Positions 29,382 through 37,476 of a stretch of 64,000 nt of DNA are shown here, piece after piece. Source of the stretch: Enterococcus sp. 9D6_DIV0238 (GTDB lineage: Bacteria > Bacillota > Bacilli > Lactobacillales > Enterococcaceae). Made by a program: the position numbers and the translations under genes. Location: positions 1,825,501 through 1,889,500 of the forward strand of contig NZ_CP147246.1 of the NCBI RefSeq assembly GCF_002174455.2. Direction: 5' to 3'. Numbering within the stretch: the first letter of the stretch is position 1; each line of letters opens with the position of its first letter. Under the pieces are notes generated by a model. That model was not told the DNA's origin and did no database searches. It was given only the letters and a program-made list of their open reading frames with translations.

Positions 29382-29900
29382 TTAAATCTCATTCGCTTTT
29401 TTTAATTGTTTTAGTAGTTCTTCCAATTCTTGAATATAAACATTTTCTTTAGTATTTAATATTCTTAAATCATTTAGATAGTCACTGCATGATTTAATGA
29501 TTGCTGGTGTATATTCTCTTACATCAATTTTTTCTTCCCAGTCAATTTTTTCAATCTCTACATCTGACTCTACTGCTGAAGAGCCTTCTCTTTTTAGAGC
29601 CTCAATTTTTCTGACAGTCATTTTTTCACTACCCACTTTTGTTAATTCAATCCATATTTTCGGAGTTTCTATATCACTAATATACACCACATTCATGTTT
29701 TCTAACTTTAAAGTAGCTTCTACAAAATATCTCATCCACCAATAGATTGATACAGACATAACATCTACTTCTTTATCAAGATAAAACCCATATTCACTAT
29801 GTCCTGCTAGCAATTGAAAATAGCCATTTTCCCCATAAAATTCGTTTCCTTCTAAATCATCATCCAAATCATTAAATATTTTATATTTTAATTCAAACAT
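29382..29900 (-). CDS. Putative immunity protein for orphan toxin 1
   Basis: A 172-residue acidic soluble protein of unknown family. AAAGGAG precedes the ATG at 29900. It starts 12 bp after the stop of the orphan toxin module at 29913, the usual toxin-immunity order. Visible features are a tyrosine/tryptophan-rich stretch (SIYWWMRYF, about 51-59) and a C-terminal helical segment. Its own ribosome site suggests it can be expressed independently of the broken toxin gene. The immunity role is from position only. Confidence 0.65.
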   Translation of the reverse strand: MFELKYKIFNDLDDDLEGNEFYGENGYFQLLAGHSEYGFYLDKEVDVMSVSIYWWMRYFVEATLKLENMNVVYISDIETPKIWIELTKVGSEKMTVRKIEALKREGSSAVESDVEIEKIDWEEKIDVREYTPAIIKSCSDYLNDLRILNTKENVYIQELEELLKQLKKANEI

Positions 29901-29912
29901 GTCTCTTCTCCT

Positions 29913-30451
29913 TTACTTCATCATATTCCTTATATCTTGAACAGAATACTGATAATTTCCATATACACTTCCGAACGTCCCGTCATTATGAATATAAACA
30001 TTAAGCTTCTCTCCATTTATAACGTATTCAAATAGTCCACCTTTTTTGCCTTGTTTCAACAAATCATTATATGCTATTTCTGAATAGTTTGTTATTTCAT
30101 TAGTAGTCCATCTAGAATTGAAAAAAGATTGATCTTTTAATTTTTCAGCCAATTGAGTATCTGACAGATAGTCTGCTTGAGACTTTATAGAATTAACATT
30201 ATGCCTTGTTTGTATATGTTTAATATTTCTTTTAGATAAAGGATTTGTTATTTCAATATCAGGTATCTTATAACTACTTCCCTCCCTCGAAGCAACAACC
30301 TTATTTGTCCCTTTCAAAAGTTTAAGTCCTTTATACGTTCCATATCCTGCCAATGCTAAATCTGCTAAGCCAGACAAGCCACGTAAGATTCGATCGCCTG
30401 TAGACAATTCCTTTCCGGTAAACAAATCTTTTCCACGCCAAGCATCACTGT
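29913..30451 (-). pseudogene. Orphan toxin C-terminal cassette 1 (pretoxin plus nuclease-like domain)
   Basis: The N-terminal part repeats the LXG pretoxin segment (SDAWRGKDLFTG, DRILRGLSG, GYGTYKGLK) and then diverges into a ~110-residue tail: KHIQTRHNV, SFFNSRWT, YVINGEKLNVYIHNDG and YSVQDIRNMMK. The His plus Arg-His and strand pattern suggests a BECR/EndoU-like RNase fold (inference). Homology to the full gene begins at 30451 without start codon or ribosome site, so it is a silent cassette that could be joined to the LXG head by recombination. Confidence 0.75.
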
Positions 30452-30475
30452 TTTTATTTCATATACGAAAATGCA

Positions 30476-30500
30476 GTATCAGTGACGAAAAAACTGATAC
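30476..30500 (-). terminator. Cassette-boundary terminator, copy 1
   Basis: GTATCAGT (30476-30483) pairs with ACTGATAC (30493-30500). The flanking TTTTATTTCATATACGAAAA is also present at the next boundary (31527-31546). Confidence 0.7.
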
Positions 30501-30642
30501 CGCTATAGCTATTATTCGCTTAATTAGTTAGCTTTAGTATTATCTTCAAAGCTTTATTATCTGATTGTTATCAGATAATAAAGTGCCGTTTTGTTTAGAG
30601 CAAATTAATGCTTTTATTAAAAGACTTGAGACTATGTTTTTG

Positions 30643-31050
30643 CTAATTAACAAACATTGGAGAAATATGTCCATCAACTTCTAATAGATCTTTTCGAAAG
30701 AAATCAAACAAAATATATTCATCTTCATCACTTAAAAATAGTTTATCCGCCAAAATATAATATTCTTCTTTATCTAAATAAACTTTTAAAAATTTGTAAT
30801 TACCAATCTTTGTTAATCTATCTTCTGCAAAAAACAATTTATATGTTTCATCATTTTCTTCTTTTTTCTGATCACCGATTAATAAAATTTTACACTCGTA
30901 CTTTGATCCAATTTCCATAAACAAGAAATTGTTATCATCACTATAACCTATTGAGTTATCAAAACATTCTTCCTTTTTTCCAGTCACAACATTTCTTAAA
31001 TAAACATCTCTGTCCATTATCCGTTCATCTATAGCGGTTACTTCAAACAT
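30643..31050 (-). CDS. Putative immunity protein for orphan toxin 2
   Basis: A 135-residue acidic protein of alternating strands, not recognised. AGAAGTGA precedes the ATG at 31050. It lies 29 bp after the orphan toxin 2 stop and before the cassette-boundary terminator, so it is the expected immunity partner. No membrane segment is visible. Confidence 0.65.
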   Translation of the reverse strand: MFEVTAIDERIMDRDVYLRNVVTGKKEECFDNSIGYSDDNNFLFMEIGSKYECKILLIGDQKKEENDETYKLFFAEDRLTKIGNYKFLKVYLDKEEYYILADKLFLSDEDEYILFDFFRKDLLEVDGHISPMFVN

Positions 31051-31079
31051 AATCTATTCACTTCTCTTTCTAAATAAAA

Positions 31080-31505
31080 TTAAATTGGATATACAGAAAC
31101 AATAAATCCATTCTTTCCATAGGCAATTAGATATTTTTTCCCATTCACTAAGTAAGTAGCATTCATCCCCCTTGAAGATTCTACAATGCTCACAGGTTTA
31201 TTTTTTAGCATATCATAGATAAACTCTGGAATATTCTTAATACCTCGTTTAGAAAAATCAGCTGCATGACGAATTTCAACATGGTTTAATCCAGCTTTAC
31301 TATTTCCATATTCTAACCACAATAAATCTTTTTCAATATTCTTTGTTACCATAACCACATCATCCGGATTGTACTTTACACCACTTTTTGAAAGTTCGTC
31401 TAATAAATCAGACTTTAATAGTTTATTAGTAGTACTGCTTTTCTCCGAAACAACAACCTTATTCGTCCCTTTCAAAGGTTTTAGCACCTTATACGTTCTA
31501 TATTC
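31080..31505 (-). pseudogene. Orphan toxin C-terminal cassette 2 (nuclease-like)
   Basis: The DNA resembles the end of the LXG pretoxin region (YKGLKPLKGTNKVVVSEKSS) but is already degraded at 31490-31510. The ~100-residue toxin part has GLNHVEIRHAADF, IPEFIYDML, TYLVNGKKYLIAYGKNGFIV and ends SVYPI. The His-x2-x-Arg-His then strand layout fits BECR-fold RNase toxins (inference). There is no start site; it is a silent cassette. Confidence 0.75.
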
Positions 31506-31546
31506 TGGTAATCTCCGGAGATAGCTTTTATTTCATATACGAAAAA

Positions 31547-31576
31547 CGGTATCAGTAGCGTAAAAAACTGATACCG
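31547..31576 (-). terminator. Cassette-boundary terminator, copy 2
   Basis: CGGTATCAGT (31547-31556) pairs with ACTGATACCG (31567-31576), with a T-rich tail on the minus strand. It ends the cassette 3 immunity gene. Confidence 0.8.
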
Positions 31577-31632
31577 TTAGTCAAGACTTTACTATCCGAC
31601 GGTAAACTGAATAGTAAATTGTCTTTTTTATT

Positions 31633-32031
31633 TTACTGATTTTGATTAAGAATATAATCAACTCTCGACTTAGTATTAACACTAGTTTCTATCATATCAA
31701 AATTTTGTTCTTTTAGTTTCTCTTGATATGTTAGAAAATCTTGCTTTAATTGACTTGATTCATTATTATCCATTTTTAGAATGTTATTACCATAAAATTC
31801 AAGTTTGTCGTACAAAAAATCAGAAAGTTGTTTTTGTTTAATTCCATCCAATGCTAAAGTAAGCAGATATGAATATTTTACACGTTCATCTTCATTAATA
31901 TCTTGCCACTCTTCTTCAAGAATTTTTGCACTTGCTTGTGCAATAGTTAACCCATCCTCATTAACATATTCATCCAAATCTAGTTGAACAGCCTCAACTA
32001 TATCATCATAAGTTGGTAAATTTTCTTTCAA
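31633..32031 (-). CDS. Putative immunity protein for the deaminase-like toxin (Imm3-like)
   Basis: A 132-residue acidic, all-helical protein. TTG at 32031 is chosen because AAGGGAG lies eight bases upstream; an ATG at 32049 sits inside the toxin stop region. The pattern (acidic start, IAQASAKILEEEW, then YLLTLALDGIKQKQL) resembles the Imm3 immunity family by eye. It directly follows the deaminase-like cassette. Confidence 0.65.
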   Translation of the reverse strand: MKENLPTYDDIVEAVQLDLDEYVNEDGLTIAQASAKILEEEWQDINEDERVKYSYLLTLALDGIKQKQLSDFLYDKLEFYGNNILKMDNNESSQLKQDFLTYQEKLKEQNFDMIETSVNTKSRVDYILNQNQ

Positions 32032-32049
32032 GATAAAAACTCCCTTCAT

Positions 32050-32775
32050 TTATTTCAAAGTATTATTTGTCATTACATTTATATTAACATTAGGATATTT
32101 TTTTCTAAACTCTAGTATCAAATTTGTACAACTTTGACAACAATCTAATTCTGAAAACAGATTAATTTCTCCTTTTATATTAGGGTCTTTTATCTTAGAC
32201 GCTATATCTTCTAATATTTTAGCTTCTGTATCATTATATCTTGGATAACCATCTTCAACATAATTTTTTAAAACTCTATCTTTTTCGCTTGGTGCAATTG
32301 AAAAATCGTCCATGTATCCTAATGAATCATTAGAATGTACTTGGCTATGAGCTTTAAAATCTTTTTTTAATCCAGGAATATCAACTTCAGCTGTTGCAAC
32401 ATTTCCTTTTCCTAATCTATCTAATTTACGATTAACTATTTTTCTTTGTGAATTAGACAAGTTTAGGTACTCATCAGAATTTTTATAGTTTTTTATAAAA
32501 TCATCTAGATTATTTCTCAGATTTTTTGATTGATTTTGTAAGTTCTTACCAACATTAGCCCCGCTAGTTTTCTCCGAAACAACAACCTTATTCGTCCCTT
32601 TCAAAGGTTTAAGCCCTTTATACGTTCCATATCCTGCCAATGCTAAATCTGCTATCCCAGACAAGCCACGTAAGATTCGATCGCCTGTAGACAATTCTTT
32701 CCCGGTAAACAAATCTTTTCCACGCCAAGCATCACTGACATTTTTCGCCCCTGAGGTCAAACCCAAAGCCACCAT
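32050..32775 (-). pseudogene. Orphan toxin C-terminal cassette 3 (deaminase-like)
   Basis: Begins with MVALGLTSGAKN, equal to residue 214 onward of the full LXG toxin, and carries the whole pretoxin domain. The tail (~150 residues) shows DTEAKILEDIA and, later, SELDCCQSCTNLILEF. A Glu followed by a paired-Cys helix is the zinc/catalytic layout of toxin cytidine deaminases (YwqJ/XOO_2897-like groups, recollection). The first zinc ligand His of other families is replaced by Thr or Asp. The frame is intact but has no ribosome site or LXG head. Confidence 0.75.
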
Positions 32776-32815
32776 CAGCTATCTATTTCAAAGTATTAGT
32801 CATTGAATCATAAAG
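32776..32815 (-). pseudogene. Recombination scar: LXG segment joined to a toxin stop
   Basis: TATGATTCAATG, as in the LXG gene near 34550, runs straight into TAATACTTTGAAATA, as at the very end of cassette 3 (about 32050). The codons read YDSM-TNTLK-stop. It looks like an internal deletion product of an earlier LXG toxin gene. Confidence 0.45.
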
Positions 32816-32866
32816 CGATTGAGCTTAGTCTATTTTTTCTCTCTGAAAATAATTTTGTTACACTAA

Positions 32867-32899
32867 AAAAGAGAGTAGTAAAATATTCCACTCTCTTTT
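32867..32899 (-). terminator. Terminator after the pentapeptide-repeat gene
   Basis: AAAAGAGAGT (32867-32876) pairs with ACTCTCTTTT (32890-32899), with a T-run on the minus strand. Confidence 0.75.
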
Positions 32900-32937
32900 A
32901 GAATACGACGGTAATAAGAAAAAAATAGCTTCACTTT

Positions 32938-33534
32938 TTACTCATCAACATTGTTCATTATCCATTGAATTGCAAGTTCTTCTTCTAAGATTACAGGTTC
33001 TTCCACAGTCCCAATATTAATTGATTCAACCATTGCTAAATCTAAATTAATAATATTTTTAAAAGTAGCTCCTTTAAAAATTGTTTCTTCAATATTTGTT
33101 AATTCAAAATCTATATTTTCTAAAAAAGAATTCGTAAAGTCGGCTTCCCTTAAGTCCGCTGATATAAAAGTACTATTTTTTATGATAGCCTCAGAAAAAT
33201 CACTTTCGGTTAGCTCAGCTTTGGCAAAATTTGTTTCACTAATAGTTGCCTTAACAAACGAAGTATAGTCAGCTTTACTTTTCACATATGAGCCTTGATT
33301 AATATGAGTAAAGGAAAAAACAGATGAATATAAACTGGCTCTATAAAAATCTACTCCTTCTAATTTCATCCCCTCAAAAGAACAAGCCGTCAGAAAGCTT
33401 TCTGATAAATCAACATCTTTAAACTCTATCTCTTTAAAAGTAACTTCATCCAAAATAAGTTTTTCACCTTTTTTTCCTAATGTTTGAATATAACTTTCGT
33501 GGGACCTTATTTTTTCATCAATATCAATTTTCAC
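32938..33534 (-). CDS. Pentapeptide-repeat protein, putative immunity factor
   Basis: A 198-residue protein with about 20 consecutive pentapeptide repeats of A/D/T-x-F/L type (DVDLSESFLTACSFEGMKL, ADLREADFTNSFLENIDF) from ~35 to ~170, forming a right-handed quadrilateral helix. The start is GTG at 33534 behind AGGAGG. It begins 18 bp after the complete LXG toxin gene, so it is the likely immunity protein. Pentapeptide proteins can also shield DNA gyrase or mimic DNA, which would suit a DNA-targeting toxin. Confidence 0.8.
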   Translation of the reverse strand: MKIDIDEKIRSHESYIQTLGKKGEKLILDEVTFKEIEFKDVDLSESFLTACSFEGMKLEGVDFYRASLYSSVFSFTHINQGSYVKSKADYTSFVKATISETNFAKAELTESDFSEAIIKNSTFISADLREADFTNSFLENIDFELTNIEETIFKGATFKNIINLDLAMVESINIGTVEEPVILEEELAIQWIMNNVDE

Positions 33535-33552
33535 TAGTCCGTCCTCCTTGTA

Positions 33553-34833
33553 CTATGGATAAAATATAATTTTATCAATTAAACCTTTGCTTTTTAACTC
33601 ATTGATTAACATAGCCCTATGTTCAGAAGTTAAATTAGTTGTGTTGATGATTACATCATGCCCTCTTTTTACTTCTTTATTGATATTCATCATCGCATTC
33701 TCAACGGTAAAAGCTCCTTTTTTAGGAGAAGTATGTCCGTTCGGATAAGAGACAAAACTTTTTACATCATATTTTTTTCCTGTCGTTACATCAATAAATT
33801 CTGCACCCCGATTCGCAGTCGTATCTCTTACAATATGACCTAGGTCACCTCGTTCTTCTAGCGCTAAGCCAATCTCTTTTTCTAATTTGGCTCCATCAGT
33901 GATACTTCCCCCATGAGATGGATCTCTCGCCAAATCATCTAGCTCAGTTTGGCTTCTCTTTATTTTAGTACCTTTTGTTCCACTGCTTTTCTCCGAAACA
34001 ACAACCTTATTCGTCCCTTTCAAAGGTTTAAGCCCTTTATACGTTCCATATCCTGCCAATGCTAAATCTGCTATCCCAGACAAGCCACGTAAGATTCGAT
34101 CGCCTGTAGACAATTCCTTCCCTGTAAACAAATCTTTTCCACGCCAAGCATCACTGACATTTTTCGCCCCAGAGGTCAAACCCAAAGCCACCATCAACTG
34201 CCATGGCAGCATGCCTCCAATGACAAGTACCGCGCCATTGATTACTACAGTAACAGCCAGATCCTTCACTTTTTCATTTCTTGAATAATAATCAAACGAC
34301 GTATCTGCAAATGCCATCTTCTGATAATCTTCGAAGCTGACATCACCGATTTCTTGTTTCATTTTATCATATTCTACACGAAGATAATCAGTAAGCGGAG
34401 AACTGCTTCCTAATAAATCTTCTAACGTTACTTTCATTTTGGGCATTGCTACACCCGCACTATTTACTCCATTAGAAAAAGATCCTCTTGCCATCGTTTC
34501 ATAGCCCATGATGTTCATGTTGCTTAGCTTTTCTATCAGTGAGTCCATTGAATCATAAAATGGCTGATCGATGTCCGCTGGAAGTGTGTCTTGTATTTTA
34601 AAAGTCTTTTGTGCCAATTTGGCGATCCGCTCATCTAAATCATCCATCAGCACACCGTCCATGGATTCGATATCGATCGCATTATCTACGTCATATCGAT
34701 CACAGGCATCCTTAGCGTCATTCGTGATCGTTCCAAGCTCTTGAACCAAAGTGATGATATCAACGTCCTTTAGCTCACTTACGCCATTGACTATTGAACT
34801 CCATTCTCCAGTTTTAAACTTTACATCTTTCAT
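33553..34833 (-). CDS. LXG-type polymorphic toxin with PD-(D/E)XK-like C-terminus
   Basis: A 426-residue type VII secretion effector. Residues 1-190 are the helical LXG-type head; 193-218 is a hydrophobic segment; 225-282 is the glycine-rich pretoxin linker (DRILRGLSGIADLALAGYG). Residues ~300-426 form the toxin: KLEKEIGLALEERGDLG, AEFIDVTTGKKYDVKSF, and KRGHDVIINTTN. E-x-hD-x(n)-D-V-K is a PD-(D/E)XK nuclease-like pattern (inference). A GAGGGTAGG ribosome site precedes the ATG at 34833. It is the only complete toxin here; three silent cassettes share its pretoxin segment. Confidence 0.85.
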   Translation of the reverse strand: MKDVKFKTGEWSSIVNGVSELKDVDIITLVQELGTITNDAKDACDRYDVDNAIDIESMDGVLMDDLDERIAKLAQKTFKIQDTLPADIDQPFYDSMDSLIEKLSNMNIMGYETMARGSFSNGVNSAGVAMPKMKVTLEDLLGSSSPLTDYLRVEYDKMKQEIGDVSFEDYQKMAFADTSFDYYSRNEKVKDLAVTVVINGAVLVIGGMLPWQLMVALGLTSGAKNVSDAWRGKDLFTGKELSTGDRILRGLSGIADLALAGYGTYKGLKPLKGTNKVVVSEKSSGTKGTKIKRSQTELDDLARDPSHGGSITDGAKLEKEIGLALEERGDLGHIVRDTTANRGAEFIDVTTGKKYDVKSFVSYPNGHTSPKKGAFTVENAMMNINKEVKRGHDVIINTTNLTSEHRAMLINELKSKGLIDKIIFYP

Positions 34834-34868
34834 ACCTACCCTCTTTTCCTATACTGAATAGCTCATAT

Positions 34869-35165
34869 CTATTTTCCTTTTGATTTTATATCACTACTGA
34901 CGGATCGATCTAACTCCACAAAGGTTTCTCCTGCATAAGTCACATACTCCTGCAATCGTGAATAATGAGAAATCAATTCCTCCATACGTACAGTCACGAT
35001 GCTAAAAAGCCCGACCTGGCCTTGCGCTAAGCCTTCCACATAATACTCACTTCCTGTGATATTTTGTAATGCATTATAGGATGACTCTAGTTCATCGATC
35101 ACTGTTTGAAGCTGACCTGTGATCCCTGATAATTCACCAGGATCGACCGTGATTTTATCTGTCAA
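34869..35165 (-). CDS. Small helical LXG-partner protein (T7SS, WXG100-like size)
   Basis: A 98-residue all-helical protein, likely a helical hairpin, resembling the small T7SS effector/partner family TIGR04197 or Lap-type chaperones (by eye). The start is TTG at 35165 behind GGTGAG, overlapping the DUF5081-like stop by 11 nt. It precedes the LXG toxin by 35 bp. It probably binds the LXG head and aids export. Confidence 0.75.
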   Translation of the reverse strand: MTDKITVDPGELSGITGQLQTVIDELESSYNALQNITGSEYYVEGLAQGQVGLFSIVTVRMEELISHYSRLQEYVTYAGETFVELDRSVSSDIKSKGK

Positions 35166-35829
35166 ACCAACTCACCCGCTCTTTCCTTTTATCTTCTGGC
35201 ACCTCATACGAAATCTGCAACTGATCGACGAGCCATTTATTGACCCAGAATTGACTGATTCGCTTTAATCCTTCACTGTCTAATCGATATAAAACGCCTT
35301 GCGACAGCAATAGAGCATACTCACTTTTCATCAATTCTTGCTCTCGTTTATGAACACTTCCAAGTACAAGTGCTGCCTCTATTCCTTGTTTCTGCAACTC
35401 TTCTAAAGTCAAACGCGCCCGTCTTGAGCGAAATTCTTTTTCCTCTTCTGTACCTTCTCTGCGAAAAATACTGTACTCCACAAGGACTTGTCCCAAAAAT
35501 GTTTCCGGTTCTTCGATCGTCAACTGATAGCCTGCTTCTTCCCTTTTTAACACGATCGCCTGCTCGCCAGTCGCTACGTAATAGGTTTTATCTAAACAGA
35601 TATACATTTCCGATTGAACATATCGTTCGATCAAAGAAGCGACTAAAAAGCCTTTTTTGGTAAGCTTTCCCGCTGCCAGCAACCCTTTTTCTTCTAACCT
35701 TTCGATCCCTTTTGGAATAGCCGTTATCTGATTCATTCGATGTGCTGTTAATTGCGGCACACCGAATAATTCCACCTGTCCGACCATATCCGTCAATACC
35801 AACAATTCCTCTTCAGAAAAAATCGCCAT
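35155..35829 (-). CDS. DUF5081-like T7SS accessory protein (EspG-like)
   Basis: A 224-residue cytoplasmic protein without membrane segments, with alternating strands and helices. It matches my memory of DUF5081, a family found in LXG loci and compared to EspG chaperones. AGGAGG precedes the ATG at 35829. It is sandwiched between two small helical secretion partners. The likely role is chaperoning the effector complex to the secretion ATPase, which is not in this window. Confidence 0.7.
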   Translation of the reverse strand: MAIFSEEELLVLTDMVGQVELFGVPQLTAHRMNQITAIPKGIERLEEKGLLAAGKLTKKGFLVASLIERYVQSEMYICLDKTYYVATGEQAIVLKREEAGYQLTIEEPETFLGQVLVEYSIFRREGTEEEKEFRSRRARLTLEELQKQGIEAALVLGSVHKREQELMKSEYALLLSQGVLYRLDSEGLKRISQFWVNKWLVDQLQISYEVPEDKRKERVSWFDR

Positions 35830-35838
35830 ACGCTCCTC

Positions 35839-36141
35839 CTAAATCCCTCGTATCTCGCCCATTTCAGACGAATCAAACGAATCAATATCTTTTTGTAATT
35901 CCGTGACTGCTTTTTTATAACTTTTGACACACTTCGCCAAGTCTTCATGATATTGACTAACAATGCCTAAATACATCAGGTAACTGTTTTTGGATTCTCC
36001 TGTCCAAGTCTGATCATATCCATTGCTGCTGGATACAAGTTTTTTAGCCACATTTAAAGAAGCGCTCATCGCACTTTCTGCTTCTGCTGCGCTGCTGATA
36101 ACTTCTGAAAGTCCACCTGATTTTATATCAACATTTCCCAT
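35839..36141 (-). CDS. WXG100-like small protein (YwqI/DUF5344-like)
   Basis: A 100-residue helical-hairpin protein with a W-T-G turn (QTWTGES, about residue 45) between two amphipathic helices, the WXG100 hallmark. It corresponds in order to YwqI of Bacillus ywqHIJ. The ribosome site GGAGAG precedes the ATG. It is likely co-secreted with, or bound to, the LXG head. Confidence 0.8.
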   Translation of the reverse strand: MGNVDIKSGGLSEVISSAAEAESAMSASLNVAKKLVSSSNGYDQTWTGESKNSYLMYLGIVSQYHEDLAKCVKSYKKAVTELQKDIDSFDSSEMGEIRGI

Positions 36142-36164
36142 ACTATTCTCTCCTTTCTCTCTAG

Positions 36165-36587
36165 TTATCTTGGAATGATCTCATGGTTCTTAAGAGCTTC
36201 TTGCTGTCGATTGATTTTTTCTAATGCTTGCCTAGCAACTTCTTTGTAATGATCCTCTTCACGCTGTTTCTCTGCGGTATAAAGATCGCCATAATGCTGT
36301 GCTTTGTTCCCCGCTGTTGTAACTCCATCTGAAATACTATCGTTGCGGCTTTTTATTTTTTTACTTAATGACTGCAGTTTCTCCACCAATTCACTTGCTT
36401 TATCTAGTGTATCTTGATTAGGAATTCCATTGCTGGTAGAAACACCACTAAACTTACCTTCAGCAGATGTGATCGCTGTTTCCAATTGTTCTAAGTAAGA
36501 AGAATGTTCGGTCAACGCAGTGGATAGCTCAGTTTTTAAGGTAGTATACTTTTGCTTCTTTTCTAAATATTCGCTAGTTAAAAACAT
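36165..36587 (-). CDS. YwqH/DUF5082-like helical T7SS partner
   Basis: A 140-residue, highly helical, charged protein (coiled coil from ~5 to 55 and ~60 to 135) with no membrane segment. It fits the DUF5082/YwqH family that opens LXG operons in Bacillus. AAAGGAG precedes the ATG at 36587. It is the first gene of the toxin operon, which runs on through helper genes to the toxin. Confidence 0.75.
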   Translation of the reverse strand: MFLTSEYLEKKQKYTTLKTELSTALTEHSSYLEQLETAITSAEGKFSGVSTSNGIPNQDTLDKASELVEKLQSLSKKIKSRNDSISDGVTTAGNKAQHYGDLYTAEKQREEDHYKEVARQALEKINRQQEALKNHEIIPR

Positions 36588-36728
36588 GTCTTTACTCCTT
36601 TACATAAAGTTTAGTTCTATACAAAAGTTTACCAAACATGGAGATTCATAACAATAACACTTGTGTAATAATAAAATCCCTTATGAATACTTTTAAAAAC
36701 ATTGTGTTGAAATTGGTACAAATGAAAA

Positions 36729-36756
36729 AGACACTTTCCGATTTTGGAAAGTGTCT
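36729..36756 (-). terminator. Terminator after the XRE gene
   Basis: AGACACTTTCC (36729-36739) pairs perfectly with GGAAAGTGTCT (36746-36756), with a T-run on the minus strand. Confidence 0.85.
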
Positions 36757-36778
36757 GGAATAAAATCAAGACGAGAAA

Positions 36779-37021
36779 TTATTTTTTAGTAGCATTTTTG
36801 GTTAGTCTAATGATTTTTGATATATCGTCAATATCTAAAGCATCAGCGATTCTTTCTATGTGCTCTAAATAAACTCTTTTTCTCTTACCATTTGCAAGAT
36901 TACTTAAATTTGATGGTTCTATTCCCGATAAACGTGCAAGTTCTCGTAGAGACATATTTCTCTCTGCTAATAAATCATTTATCAACACTTCAACCTTTTG
37001 TTCAGTATTTTCCTCAAGCAT
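36779..37021 (-). CDS. XRE-family regulator
   Basis: An 80-residue Cro/CI-type regulator with the helix-turn-helix MSLRELARLSGIEPSNLSNLANG. It is divergent from a small gene at 37144, and two near-identical palindromes fill the gap. A broken relative lies inside the island at 42564-42690, so regulators of this type belong to the same family of mobile DNA. Its own terminator separates it from the LXG operon. Confidence 0.88.
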   Translation of the reverse strand: MLEENTEQKVEVLINDLLAERNMSLRELARLSGIEPSNLSNLANGKRKRVYLEHIERIADALDIDDISKIIRLTKNATKK

Positions 37022-37051
37022 TTAATTACCTCCAATCCATCAAAAAAACGT

Positions 37052-37106
37052 TGTCTATATAGACATGATATAGTAGAATATAAATATATTGTTGTTTATA
37101 TAGACA
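37052..37106. promoter_or_regulatory. Twin operators between divergent genes
   Basis: TGTCTATATAGACA (37052-37065, perfect palindrome) and TGTTTATATAGACA (37093-37106, one change), 41 bp apart. Likely binding sites of the XRE regulator controlling both directions. Confidence 0.75.
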
Positions 37107-37143
37107 TGGTTTTGGTTTTTTCAGAATAAAAGGAGGAGAAAAT

Positions 37144-37452
37144 ATGACTGCTAAAATGACAAAAAAAAAAATTACTACAAAAAATATCCAACCGATTAAA
37201 GAAATATCGTATCAGGATATGCATCATTTGAATGATACGATCGATCAGATCCACTCATGGAAAGAAACACTGTCTTTGCTAAATGATTTTTTTGAAAATA
37301 AAGGAGTTCCCTTAAATAAGAAAAGAATTATTAGAGAGTTTCATGCTAATTCTTATGTTTTTGCTGCATTTTATGAAGATTTTTTGGTTCGTGCAGCTGC
37401 CTTGGAAAAGCAAGTTGAAGTTTTAAAAGCTAAAAGTAAAGTTAGGGGGTAG
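37144..37452 (+). CDS. Small hypothetical protein divergent from XRE gene
   Basis: A 102-residue basic-start, helical protein I do not recognise. AGGAGG precedes the ATG at 37144 and a strong terminator follows. The XRE gene is divergent and twin operators lie between, so it is the regulated partner. An antitoxin or plasmid-type accessory protein is possible, but nothing in the sequence shows it. Confidence 0.65.
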   Translation: MTAKMTKKKITTKNIQPIKEISYQDMHHLNDTIDQIHSWKETLSLLNDFFENKGVPLNKKRIIREFHANSYVFAAFYEDFLVRAAALEKQVEVLKAKSKVRG

Positions 37453-37476
37453 GTTTAGTTGTTGAAACAACAAGGA

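Noticed and set aside
29913..30425. Independent small toxin gene starting at a TTG inside the pretoxin segment
   Set aside because: Homology to the LXG gene continues upstream of that TTG to 30451 and there is no ribosome site, so it is a gene fragment, not a new start.
28969..36587. Type VII secretion machinery
   Set aside because: No EssC-like ATPase, EsaA, EssA or EssB is present; only effectors and partners.
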